From Agrococcus sp. ProA11 (GTDB lineage Bacteria > Actinomycetota > Actinomycetes > Actinomycetales > Microbacteriaceae), in assembly GCF_039880525.1 (NCBI RefSeq), contig NZ_CP156989.1, forward strand, positions 2,294,001 through 2,358,000: 64,000 nucleotides of DNA. Direction: 5' to 3'. The position numbers and the translations under genes were made by a program. The notes under the pieces are model-generated. The model worked only from the letters and a program-made list of their open reading frames with translations, did no database searches and was not told the DNA's origin. Positions 7,910 through 16,734 of the stretch are shown one piece after another. Positions within the stretch are counted from its first letter, which is position 1, and every line of letters starts with the position of its first letter.

Positions 7910-10900
7910 GGCTGCCCGCGTCCAGCGACACCGGCGCTTCCTCGCGCGTCAGCGGCATCTGCATCGCCACCGACCGGCCGTGCTGCACGAAGATGCCGCG
8001 GCCCACCGGGAACTCCGAGCGCTTGACGCGCGGGAACGGCACCTTGAAGATGCTGTCGCCGTCATAGGAGTCCGGCTGGAGCGCGATGCCCTGCCTGCCG
8101 GCCTTCCACTCCCCCAGCGCGCCACTGCTGCTTCCGGCACGCGCGATGTCCGCCTCGCCGAAGAGCACGTGATCGCTGTTGTTCACGGCCGCCATCAGCG
8201 CACGCACCGCGCGCTCGGACGGGCCATCGTTCAGCTGCGCGACATCCTCGACGACGATTGCGATCCTGCCGGGCACGGACTCGTCGACGACGAGCTCGAC
8301 GAGCTCCTTCGCGAGCGCATCGACGTCGTCGGGACGCACCGCGCTGCGGATCCAGGGACGGAAGTCAGCCAGCTCCGCGCGCCGTCCCCCGAAGTGGAAG
8401 AGCTTCACGTCGGGGTCGAAGCGCTCCATCGCTCGCACGAGAGCGCGCAGCGTGCTCGTGCGCCCGGATTGCGGCGGGCCCACGACGGTGAAGGTGCCCA
8501 GCGGCTCGAAGGGCCGCGGAGCGAGGGTGTCCTCCGCGACACCGAACACCGGCATGCCGTCGATCGCCGCAGGCATCTCGGACTGCGGGACCAGGGTCGG
8601 CAGCGCGCCGATCTCCTCGACCTCCGGGGCGCCGTGCGCGCGCAGCGCGCCACTGAGCTCGTCGAGCAGTGCGGCCTGCTCCGCGGCGTTCGCCGTGCCG
8701 CCGATGATGGCCAGCTGCGTCTCGGCACCGTCATAGATGGCACGACCAGCCGCGGAGGTGTCGTCGAGCACGTCGCGGTCGACGCCCAGGTACAGGTAGC
8801 CGTTCGGGTCCGCCAGGCGCAGGACAACGCGGCGCGAGATGTTGGCGGTCACGTTGCTGGAGAGCGAGCCGGGTCGATCCGCGGCGATGACGGCGTGGAC
8901 ACCCAGGTTGCGCCCCTCGCCGATGATCCGCATGAACATCCGGTAGTACGGCGAGCGACTCGTCTGGATCTCCCAGTCCTTGCGGAACTCGGGGAAGTTG
9001 TCGACCAGGACGAAGATCCTGGTCGCGTCCGGCTCGGCGATGGCGCGGAACTCTCCCAGGCTCGACGCGTCCGCCGCTGCGAACGCCCGAGCCCTGCGGT
9101 CGAGCTCGCGGTCGATGGAGCGCAGCAGTCGTTGGACGCGCTCGACGTCATCGCCCTCGATGACCGATCCGACGTGGGGCAGTCGCTCGATCGAGCGCAG
9201 CGAGCCGGAGCCGAAGTCGAGCCCGTAGACCTCAGCGCGTCCGAGCTCGGGCCGCATCCCCGCGACGGTGCCGATCGTCTTCAACAGCGCCGACTTGCCT
9301 GCGCCGGAGGCGCCGAAGACCAGCATCGAGCCATCCTTGTCGGGCTCGAAGTAGGCCGGCAGCTGCTGCTGCCGCTCCGGGATGTCGGAGAGGCCGAGGA
9401 GCACCCTGCCGTCGCCTTCGATCCACTGGGAGCGCAGGTCGATCGACGTCGGCAGGTCGTCCAACCAGGGGCGCCGCGGCGCCGGGATGGCTGCCTCGTC
9501 GGCCGCCGCGATGAGCGTCCGGACGATGCGCTTCTGATCGTTGGGGCCGAGGTCCTCGTCATGCGAGTCCGACTCCGCGACGCGCTCGACCTCCCAGTCG
9601 GGGGTGGAGCCGAAGCGCAGCTCGGCCACTCGCACCTCCGCGGCGACGACCTCCTCCTGGCTCGACCAACCGCCGGCGTACGCCGACTGGAACGGCACGA
9701 GGCGGCCGGGCCCCGTCTTCGCGATGCCACGACCCGGAAGGCGCGGGTCGAACGATGCCGCGACCGGGTCGTCGACGACGTCCTTCGAATCGGACTCATC
9801 CGCCATCCGGAGCGCCACGCGCAGGTTGGTGTTGGCGCGCAGGTTGTCCTTGATGACGCCCGCTGGCCGCTGCGTCGCCATGATGAGGTGGATGCCGAGC
9901 GAGCGCCCTCGCTGCGCGATGTCGACGACGCCGTCGACGAACTCCGGCACCTCCTTCGCGAGCGCCGCGAACTCGTCGATGACGAGCACGAGCGCTGGCG
10001 GCGTCTCAGGGTCCTGCCGCTTCTCGAGCTCCAACAGATCCTTGGCCTTCTTGCGGTTGAACAGGTGCTCGCGGTGGTGCAGCTCGGCCTTCAGGCTGGT
10101 GAGCGCGCGACGCACCAGGTGCGGGCTGAGGTCGGTGACGAGGCCAACGCAGTGCGGCAGCTCGACGCAGTCGGCGAAGGCGGATCCGCCCTTGTAGTCG
10201 ACGAACAGGAACGTCACGCGGTCCGGGCTGTGGGCCGCGGCCATGCCGAGGACCCATGCCTGCAGGAACTCCGACTTTCCCGCTCCCGTCGTGCCTCCCA
10301 CCAGCGCGTGCGGCCCCTGCGTGCGCAGGTCGAGCGTCATGACGTCACTCGATCCCTGCCCGATCACCGCCCGCAGCGTGCCGGCGCGCTTGAGGCGCGG
10401 CAGCTGCGCGCCCGATCGGTCGAGGATCGTGGAGTTCTGTCGCCAGCGGTCGATCACCGCGCCCGGGTCCTCCGCCACCTCATCACCGATGAGCGAGAGG
10501 AGCGTGACCGAGCCGGGGATGTCGGAGCTGTCGGTGATGACGATGCTCGAGTCGACCACGGGCGCGAGGCGCTTCGCGAACATCCGCATGTAGTCGAGCG
10601 AGACCCCCTCGACGGTCACCGACTCCTTCGCCTCGCCGGCGCGAACCGATCCCGCCCTGGCGGCCGCCAGCCCGTCGGTGACGTCGACGAAGCTGCGGCA
10701 GGCGGCAGGGAGCGACTCGACTGTGGGCGCCACGAAGATCGCGTGCACGCCGACATCCGCACCGCGCTCCAGGATCTGGGTCAGGCGCGGGCGGTCGACG
10801 GGCGCATCGTTCGTCACGATGATGACGACAGAAGTCTGATGCTTCGACTGCGTGATGCCCGCCGCCCGCTCCACGTCGGTGCCGAAATCCATCGGCGTCC

Positions 10901-12446
10901 AGTGATCGGCCATCGGTCCGCGCGGCTGTGGGGCCATCTCGCGGCGCATGACGTGCGCTTCGAGCGCGTTCAGCAGCGCGGCACCCGCCGGCGCCGAGTC
11001 GGCGAGCGGCAGCGCCGCGAACGGGCTGGTCGCGCTCGTGGTGTGTGGGAGCCACTTGAGCCAGTCGAGCTCCTCGGTCCACTCGGGATCGCAGATCGAC
11101 ACCCCGACCACCTCATTCGGTGCGTGCAGGCCGAACAGCTGCACGGCGATGCCGCGCAGGGCGTCAGCGGCCAGGCTCTTGGGGCCGGCGATGCCGATCG
11201 AGCCGGCGGTCGACAGCGACTCGAACACGGGCACGTCGTCGACCTCGCGCATGCGCTCGCGCAGGCGGTCGACGCGATCCAGGTACTCCGGGAGGCCGCT
11301 GCCCTCGTCTTCGGAGGGCTCGCGAATCGTCAGACGAGAATCATCGCGGCAGCTGCCCAGGCGAAGCGCGAGGAAGTTCCAGTGCTCCGGCCTGCGCGTC
11401 CAGAGCATGGGCCCGAGTCGCATCGCATGCTCGAAGACCTCGGCGACCGGCGGAGCCTCCTGGTTGCGGATGCGGACCTCGACCGGCTGCTCGCGGTAGA
11501 AGCGCTCCTCGAGCGCCTCGTACTGCTTCTCGAAGACCTGGATCTCCACCTGCTGCCGCTGGCCCGACTGGCGGCGCTGGTTGATGAAGTTGCCGAGGAA
11601 CATCAGCGGGGTCATGAACGCGATCAGGATCGAGCGCACCCGGTTGGTCAGCGCGTAGAGGGCAGCCGCCATGAGGATCGGCGTCATCAGCATCGGCCAG
11701 GGGAACAGCTTGTCGCTGATCTCCTTCGGGATCCGTGGCGCCTTCAGCGCCTCGCCCGGGTATCGTGGCTCGACGCGCGGGCTGCGATTGAACATCAGGG
11801 CGCCACCGCGCTCGAGCACCGGATCCTCGCCTGAGCTGTCGAAGGCGCTCACGAGATGCACGACGAAGTCCGAGTCGCCGATGGTGAAGGGCTGACCGGG
11901 GATGACGGTGAAGCGGGTCGCGTGCTGGCCGTCGACCAGGATGCCGTTCGACGAGCCGAGGTCGACGAGCTCGATGTGGGCACCGACCTCGATGCGCGCA
12001 TGCCGCTTCGACACGAGCGGGTCATCGAGCACGATGTCGTTGCTCGCGTCCCTGCCGATCCGCCAATGCCCACGAGCGAGCTGGAACTCCTGGCCGCGCA
12101 TCGCGCCGTCGACCGCGCGCAGCACGGCGATCGCCTCCGGCGTCGTGCCCGGTGTCGCGCCGAAGCGACGCGGATGCGCTCCCAGGTTCACGACCTGCGC
12201 GTGGAAGCCCGATCCGAGCGGCGCCTCGGCGACGAGCACATCGGGTTGCAGCTCGACCAGTTGCTGGTCGGTGGGTGGGGCGACCGCGAGCGTCAGCGTG
12301 TCGTGCTCGCCGAGGACGACGCTCCTGCTGGGATCAGCGAGCGCGACCTGCCGCGCGACGTCTTCGACCGTCGCGGTCGAATCCGCCGTGATCACCACGT
12401 CGGTGGGTTCGGCCGTCGGCCGGTGGAGCGTGAGCTTGACCTTCAT
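7902..12446 (-). CDS. EssC/EccC-like FtsK/SpoIIIE ATPase with FHA domain (type VII secretion motor)
   Basis: This is the membrane-anchored ATPase that would power export of Esx proteins. Of 1514 residues, 1-75 form a beta-rich, possibly ubiquitin-like or FHA-like segment. About 105-200 is an FHA domain (WRIGRDASNDIVL, SKRHARIE, GSSNG). About 249-288 holds two membrane segments. Three FtsK/SpoIIIE domains follow. D1 has GTTGAGKSEF near 718 and VLVIDEFAAL; D2 has GASGAGKSALL near 1047 and VLVDNF; D3 has GPPQSGRTST near 1327, where Arg replaces the Walker A Lys. The single-chain, FHA-first layout is that of Firmicute EssC rather than mycobacterial EccCa/Cb. It is the only conserved secretion component seen here. 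Confidence 0.9.
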   Translation of the reverse strand: MKVKLTLHRPTAEPTDVVITADSTATVEDVARQVALADPSRSVVLGEHDTLTLAVAPPTDQQLVELQPDVLVAEAPLGSGFHAQVVNLGAHPRRFGATPGTTPEAIAVLRAVDGAMRGQEFQLARGHWRIGRDASNDIVLDDPLVSKRHARIEVGAHIELVDLGSSNGILVDGQHATRFTVIPGQPFTIGDSDFVVHLVSAFDSSGEDPVLERGGALMFNRSPRVEPRYPGEALKAPRIPKEISDKLFPWPMLMTPILMAAALYALTNRVRSILIAFMTPLMFLGNFINQRRQSGQRQQVEIQVFEKQYEALEERFYREQPVEVRIRNQEAPPVAEVFEHAMRLGPMLWTRRPEHWNFLALRLGSCRDDSRLTIREPSEDEGSGLPEYLDRVDRLRERMREVDDVPVFESLSTAGSIGIAGPKSLAADALRGIAVQLFGLHAPNEVVGVSICDPEWTEELDWLKWLPHTTSATSPFAALPLADSAPAGAALLNALEAHVMRREMAPQPRGPMADHWTPMDFGTDVERAAGITQSKHQTSVVIIVTNDAPVDRPRLTQILERGADVGVHAIFVAPTVESLPAACRSFVDVTDGLAAARAGSVRAGEAKESVTVEGVSLDYMRMFAKRLAPVVDSSIVITDSSDIPGSVTLLSLIGDEVAEDPGAVIDRWRQNSTILDRSGAQLPRLKRAGTLRAVIGQGSSDVMTLDLRTQGPHALVGGTTGAGKSEFLQAWVLGMAAAHSPDRVTFLFVDYKGGSAFADCVELPHCVGLVTDLSPHLVRRALTSLKAELHHREHLFNRKKAKDLLELEKRQDPETPPALVLVIDEFAALAKEVPEFVDGVVDIAQRGRSLGIHLIMATQRPAGVIKDNLRANTNLRVALRMADESDSKDVVDDPVAASFDPRLPGRGIAKTGPGRLVPFQSAYAGGWSSQEEVVAAEVRVAELRFGSTPDWEVERVAESDSHDEDLGPNDQKRIVRTLIAAADEAAIPAPRRPWLDDLPTSIDLRSQWIEGDGRVLLGLSDIPERQQQLPAYFEPDKDGSMLVFGASGAGKSALLKTIGTVAGMRPELGRAEVYGLDFGSGSLRSIERLPHVGSVIEGDDVERVQRLLRSIDRELDRRARAFAAADASSLGEFRAIAEPDATRIFVLVDNFPEFRKDWEIQTSRSPYYRMFMRIIGEGRNLGVHAVIAADRPGSLSSNVTANISRRVVLRLADPNGYLYLGVDRDVLDDTSAAGRAIYDGAETQLAIIGGTANAAEQAALLDELSGALRAHGAPEVEEIGALPTLVPQSEMPAAIDGMPVFGVAEDTLAPRPFEPLGTFTVVGPPQSGRTSTLRALVRAMERFDPDVKLFHFGGRRAELADFRPWIRSAVRPDDVDALAKELVELVVDESVPGRIAIVVEDVAQLNDGPSERAVRALMAAVNNSDHVLFGEADIARAGSSSGALGEWKAGRQGIALQPDSYDGDSIFKVPFPRVKRSEFPVGRGIFVQHGRSVAMQMPLTREEAPVSLDAGSHG

Positions 12447-12460
12447 GCGTGCGTTCCCCG

Positions 12461-13192
12461 TCAGTCCTGGTTGTCGTCTGCATCGCGCAGCGCCGGGTCG
12501 TCGAGCATCTCCAGGTCGGCGCGCGCCACGAGCTGCGACGACACGGCGTACTCGACCAGCCGCGCGCGACGGTTGCTGGCGAGCTTGCCGATCCCGCCCC
12601 GCAGGCCCTGCACGCCCATCCGGTCGAGCTTGTCGCAGACGTTGTCGAGCTTGCGATTGAAGCGACTCATGGTCCAGCCGAGCCGCTCGGCCGCCGCCGC
12701 GCTGGAGGGCAGCTCGCTCATGCCGACGCCGTCGCGGCGGAGCATCGGCTCGGCGAGCGCGACGATGAGCAGCTTCTGCAGCTGCGTCAGCGCCACCGGC
12801 ATCACGGTGGTCTCGCCGGACGAGCGGCGCCGGTGCTCGGTCGACATGGCGAACGCCGCGTCATCCGAGTGGACGCCGATCTCGTAGGTGGTGGGCCCTG
12901 CGGTGAAGACGATCGAGCACTCGGAGAAGACGATCGGCAGCCTAGCCCCGGGCGACAGCCACGACTGCACCGCGCCGCCCCCGGAGGAGACGGTGGCCGA
13001 GAGCCGCGACCCGAGGTTCGAGAGCCACCAGAGGCCGTCCTGATTGCGCAGCTCCAGGAACTGCCGATGCAGGTACTGGTTGTCGTCGACCGTCAGGTCA
13101 CCCTCCCGGCCGATGACGAACGGCTTCACGGGTTCGAGCGTGAACCACTCCCCCGCGAATTCGAGCTTCAGCTCTGCATGCTGCTCAGCCAA
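12461..13192 (-). CDS. FHA-domain protein with C-terminal winged-helix-like region
   Basis: The product is 243 residues with no membrane segment. Residues 1-105 form an FHA domain (FVIGREGDLTVDD, LHRQFLEL, WLSNLGSR). A segment around 125-215 (LTQLQKLLIVALAEPML then AAAERLGWTMSRFNRKLDNVCDKL) looks like a DNA-binding winged helix that selects on size and charge. The only sensible start is TTG at 13192, eight bases inside the kinase gene, with GGAGGG well placed; upstream codons only copy kinase sequence in another frame. It probably reads phospho-Thr marks made by the adjacent kinase. It is a candidate regulator of the palindromic sites at 7434 and 7892, which is inference only. Confidence 0.8.
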   Translation of the reverse strand: MAEQHAELKLEFAGEWFTLEPVKPFVIGREGDLTVDDNQYLHRQFLELRNQDGLWWLSNLGSRLSATVSSGGGAVQSWLSPGARLPIVFSECSIVFTAGPTTYEIGVHSDDAAFAMSTEHRRRSSGETTVMPVALTQLQKLLIVALAEPMLRRDGVGMSELPSSAAAAERLGWTMSRFNRKLDNVCDKLDRMGVQGLRGGIGKLASNRRARLVEYAVSSQLVARADLEMLDDPALRDADDNQD

Positions 13193-14696
13193 TGCCGCAC
13201 CCCTCCGTGTCGTTCGACGATCGTCCGTCCTCGCGCACGAGACGCACCAGGATGCACGACTCGCCGTCGCTGTCGCGCTCGAGCGTGACCGACTCGGTCG
13301 ACACATGCGCGGTGATCGGATCCGCGTCGCTGCGCTCATACCGATACTGGAACGTGTCTCCCGGCTGCGGCTGGGCATTCGTCCAGGTGAACGTGACGGT
13401 CTCGCCGTCGACGGTGCCGGCGACGTTGATCGGCGCGCTGGGCCGCTGCGGCGCTGCCGGTGGCGCGACCGACTGCGAGGGGTTCGCCTGCGGCGGCGGC
13501 TGGTTGCCCGCCGTCAGCGCGAGCCACACGATGCCGATGCCGAGCGCCGCGACCACTGCGCTGCCGAGCACGGCGACCAGCGATGCGCGCTTCGAGCGGA
13601 TCGGCGGCGCGTCCGGTGCGGCCGGAGCGGACGCCGGTGCTGCGCGCGCCTCGGTCGGGGCACGACGGATCGTGGCATCCGTGAGCGCGCCGGGCGACGG
13701 CCGCGCGCCCGCCATGCTGCTGGGATGCGAGGGGGCGACGTCGCCCGCATGCGGGTCGATCGAGACCACCCCGCGGATGCGCGTCGCGCCGCCGTCCTCC
13801 TCGTCGACCTCCTCGGCGTCGAGCGAGTCGTCGAGCACGTCGAGGGGAGTGACGGGCAGTGCCATCTCGGCCTCGACCTGCTGCAGCGCGCGACCGAACG
13901 CCATGGCGGACCGATGGCGGCGCGAGGGCTCCGGGTCCATCGCGGAAGCGAGCACCGCCTCCAGCCGCTGCGGCACGTCGTGGCGTGCCAGCGGCGCGAT
14001 GTCGCCGCGCTGGATGCGGTCGATGAGGTCGACGCTCGTGTTGCTGCCGCCCGGCAGCTCGAACGGCGTCCTGCCCGCCAGCAGCGTGAACAGCGTCGCC
14101 GCGAGCGAGAAGACGTCGGACGCCGGGCTCGAGGCCGGACGCTCGAGGAACGCCTCCGGCGGCGACCACGGGATCGACATCCCGCTCGTGTCGTCGGCAC
14201 CCCCGGCGCTGGTGGCGATGCCGAAGTCGGTGAGCGCCGGTCGGTTGTAGGCGGTGACGAGGATGTTCGCGGGCTTGACGTCGCGGTGCAGGATACCCGC
14301 GCGGTGCGCTGTCTCGATGGCCCCGGCGATCTGCACCCCGAGCGTGAGCACCTCCGGCACGGAGAAGCGCTCGCGTCGGTAGCGCACGCCGAGGTTCGGC
14401 CGGGGGCAGTACTCCATCTCGAGGTACGGGCGGCCGTCGGGCGCGACCGCCGCCCCGTAGATCGTCACGATCGACGGGTGGGTCGAGAGCTGGGCCATGA
14501 CGTTGGCCTCGTGCCGGAAGTTCTCGAGCAGCTCGCGGTTCACGGCATCCGGCAGCAGCACCTTCACCGCGACCTGCCGCGACGGCAGGAGCTGCTGGTA
14601 GAGGAACACGTCGGCGAAGCCGCCGGAGCCGAGCAGCGAGAGGTAGTCGTAGCCGGGCAGCTGGGGTGGCGCGGAGGGCGCGCGCTTGGGGCTCAC
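13185..14696 (-). CDS. Transmembrane Ser/Thr protein kinase (Hanks type)
   Basis: This 503-residue kinase has its catalytic domain at residues 16-280: glycine loop GSGGFADV (23-30), VAVK Lys45, Glu63, HRDVKPANIL (137-146), DFG (157-159) and a PPE version of the APE motif (179-181). A Pro/Ala-rich linker follows, with Thr in acidic or Arg contexts (for example DGGATRIRG) that could be autophosphorylation sites. One membrane helix lies at 371-394. An external region of about 100 residues resembles an FN3 beta sandwich (VDGETVTFTWTNAQP). PASTA repeats, usual in PknB, are absent. ATGA overlap with the FHA gene before it and the PP2C gene nearby make one phosphosignalling operon, like Pkb2 in the bifidobacterial PFNA cluster. 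Confidence 0.92.
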   Translation of the reverse strand: MSPKRAPSAPPQLPGYDYLSLLGSGGFADVFLYQQLLPSRQVAVKVLLPDAVNRELLENFRHEANVMAQLSTHPSIVTIYGAAVAPDGRPYLEMEYCPRPNLGVRYRRERFSVPEVLTLGVQIAGAIETAHRAGILHRDVKPANILVTAYNRPALTDFGIATSAGGADDTSGMSIPWSPPEAFLERPASSPASDVFSLAATLFTLLAGRTPFELPGGSNTSVDLIDRIQRGDIAPLARHDVPQRLEAVLASAMDPEPSRRHRSAMAFGRALQQVEAEMALPVTPLDVLDDSLDAEEVDEEDGGATRIRGVVSIDPHAGDVAPSHPSSMAGARPSPGALTDATIRRAPTEARAAPASAPAAPDAPPIRSKRASLVAVLGSAVVAALGIGIVWLALTAGNQPPPQANPSQSVAPPAAPQRPSAPINVAGTVDGETVTFTWTNAQPQPGDTFQYRYERSDADPITAHVSTESVTLERDSDGESCILVRLVREDGRSSNDTEGCGIG

Positions 14697-15910
14697 GGTG
14701 CCGCCTCGACGGTGATGATCTGCGCGTCTCCCAGGTCGAGCCGATCGCCGAGCTGCAGGATCGTGGCGGCCTCAGGGCGGAGTCGCTGCGGCGCCGCGCC
14801 TTCGCGCAGCAGCAGCGTGCCGTTCGTCGAGCTGAGATCGATGGCGACGAGGTTCCAGTCCTCGACACGCAGCTCGACATGGCTGCGCGATACATCCTCG
14901 CTCGGGCTGTCGACGGTCGCCAGCCTCGGCACTCGACCGGACTCGACGCGGCGCGAGCGCGGGCGGCGCCCGATCACGACACCGCGACCGAGCGGGACGC
15001 GCTCGCCGGAGGGCAGCACCGCCACCGCCACCTCGGGGCGAGCCCGCTGCGCCGCGGTCCGCTCGTCGACCGGTGCTCCGCAGAGCGTGCACCGCACGCT
15101 GCCGGGGGCGTTGACGTGGCCGTCGGGGCAGAGTGCGGAGAGCACGAGTGGTCCGGTCGCAGGCGCCGCCTCCTGGCGTCGCTCGCGCTCCTCCTGCAGC
15201 CGTCGCGCCTCGGCTGCGGTGATGGTCATGCCGTCGTGGTCGCCCGTCTCGCCTGCTGCGGCATCTGCAGCCGGAGCAGACGGCACGGCGGGCGCAGACG
15301 GCAGTGCGGGCGCGACCGGTGCTGCCGCAGGCGGCGCGGCCGTCGTCGAGCCGTGCAGATCGACGGCCGGCTTGATGAAACCCGGCACGGAATCGATCAG
15401 ACCGCGATCGAGCGGGCTCGCCGCCGGCGGGGCGACGACCGCCTCGGTCGGTGCGGCGGGCGGCAGGGTCTGCCGGAACGTCGCGGTCCGCGGATGCACC
15501 CGCACGGCCGACACTCGGACGACACCGCCGTCGAGCGGCAGCGTGCGGGTCGCGAGCGCGCCCAGGTCGCCGGCCTCCACTGGCGCGGTCGCGTCGATCT
15601 CGTCGAGCGACCACTCGGCACCGAAGCGGTCGTCGAGCTGGGCGTCGCCCGCCGTCGCCGGCACGCCATGACGTCGCAGCATCGCGCGGCGATCGTCGAG
15701 GTCGACGAGCCCTGTGAGCGCGCTGGGCTCCGAGTCCAGCAGCGAGCGCAGCGCGTCGAGCGTGTCGACCGAGGCGCTCGCGGCGTGCAGCGCTGCCGCA
15801 GAGCCCGGCTCGAGGTCGCGCTCGCACACGAGCACAACTCGGCCCGCTGCGACGCACCAGGCCTCGCCGGGCGCGTAGTCGATGTGCGCTCGCTGCGCAG
15901 GAGCACTCAT
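14693..15910 (-). CDS. FHA-domain protein with zinc ribbon
   Basis: The product is 405 residues. The first 150 are an unrecognised alpha/beta region (MSAPAQRAHIDYAPGEAW). A Pro/Ala linker contains GLIDSVPG at 15380-15403, a motif repeated in the RDD-FHA protein of this operon. Around residue 262-285 lies a Cys/His cluster (CPDGH ... CTLC) typical of a zinc ribbon. The last 100 residues form an FHA domain (VVIGRRPRSRR, SRSHVELR, STNGTLL). No membrane segment is present. Both ends overlap neighbouring genes by ATGA. It is probably a cytosolic adaptor that binds phosphothreonine on the kinase or its targets. Confidence 0.85.
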   Translation of the reverse strand: MSAPAQRAHIDYAPGEAWCVAAGRVVLVCERDLEPGSAAALHAASASVDTLDALRSLLDSEPSALTGLVDLDDRRAMLRRHGVPATAGDAQLDDRFGAEWSLDEIDATAPVEAGDLGALATRTLPLDGGVVRVSAVRVHPRTATFRQTLPPAAPTEAVVAPPAASPLDRGLIDSVPGFIKPAVDLHGSTTAAPPAAAPVAPALPSAPAVPSAPAADAAAGETGDHDGMTITAAEARRLQEERERRQEAAPATGPLVLSALCPDGHVNAPGSVRCTLCGAPVDERTAAQRARPEVAVAVLPSGERVPLGRGVVIGRRPRSRRVESGRVPRLATVDSPSEDVSRSHVELRVEDWNLVAIDLSSTNGTLLLREGAAPQRLRPEAATILQLGDRLDLGDAQIITVEAAP

Positions 15911-16734
15911 GGCCGCGCCTCCCTCGGGAGCGTGTCGTCGAGCTTCTGCGCGTGGGTGTCGAAGAGGTCCTCGTCGGCGAGCTCCACCGCATCCACGTCC
16001 ACGACCACGACGGAGACGTTGTCGGGGGCACCCGCGTCGAGCGCACGACGGAGCAGCAGCGCCGCCGCGGGCGCCGGCGAGGAGACGTCATCGAGGATCT
16101 CGGCGATCTCGCCATCCTCCACCTCGCCCGTCAGGCCGTCGGAGCACACGAGCATGCGCTGCCCCCGCTCCGCCGGGCGGAGCCACACGTCGGCGCTCTG
16201 TCGCCGCCCCGCGCCGAGCGCCCGCGTGATCACGTTGCGGTGCGGGTGCGTGCGCGCATCGCTGCTGCGCAGCGCGCCGGCCTCGACCAGCTCCTGCACC
16301 ATCGAGTGATCGACGGTGACCTGCTGCAGCTCGCCGCGCTCATACAGGTACGTGCGGGAGTCACCGATATTGAGGATCAGCCAGTGGGCGATGCCGCCGA
16401 CATCGACGAGCACCGCGCCCGAGAGCGTCGAACCGCCGAGCTGCGCGGCCCGAGCGTGCTCGCGCATGGAGTCGAAGGCGCGCTCCAGCGCCGATTCGAC
16501 GCGCGCGACATCGGCGAGCGTACGGCCGCGCAGACTGCGGAACGCCTCCACCGCGAGCGTGCTCGCGACGTCACCGGCGGCGTGACCGCCCATGCCGTCC
16601 GCCACCACGAAGACGGGGAACGACGCGAACACCGAGTCCTCGTTCACCGTCCGACGCAGGCCGGGGTGCGTGGCTCCAGCCCAACGGAGCGAGATGGAGG
16701 GATGGCTGTATCGGAACTCGCCGACGGCGCTCAC
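15907..16734 (-). CDS. PP2C-family Ser/Thr protein phosphatase
   Basis: This 275-residue metal-dependent phosphatase would reverse the action of the neighbouring kinase. Metal-binding motifs are intact: NEDSVFA (Glu32-Asp33), VADGMGGHAAGD (Asp46-Gly47), the NIGDSRTYLY strand, LVCSDGLTGEV and APDNVSVVVVDVD. It lacks membrane segments, so it acts in the cytosol. Start and stop both overlap neighbours by four bases (ATGA), giving strict stoichiometric coupling with two FHA proteins. Its role matches PrpC of the bifidobacterial PFNA cluster and PstP near mycobacterial FHA genes. Confidence 0.95.
   Translation of the reverse strand: MSAVGEFRYSHPSISLRWAGATHPGLRRTVNEDSVFASFPVFVVADGMGGHAAGDVASTLAVEAFRSLRGRTLADVARVESALERAFDSMREHARAAQLGGSTLSGAVLVDVGGIAHWLILNIGDSRTYLYERGELQQVTVDHSMVQELVEAGALRSSDARTHPHRNVITRALGAGRRQSADVWLRPAERGQRMLVCSDGLTGEVEDGEIAEILDDVSSPAPAAALLLRRALDAGAPDNVSVVVVDVDAVELADEDLFDTHAQKLDDTLPREARP

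Noticed and set aside
7836-11834. 1332-codon plus-strand frame opposite the EssC-like ATPase
   Set aside because: Antisense shadow; no recognisable protein features.
12461-13378. FHA protein start at 13378
   Set aside because: The extra 62 residues overlap the kinase C-terminus in another frame; TTG 13192 with GGAGGG fits.
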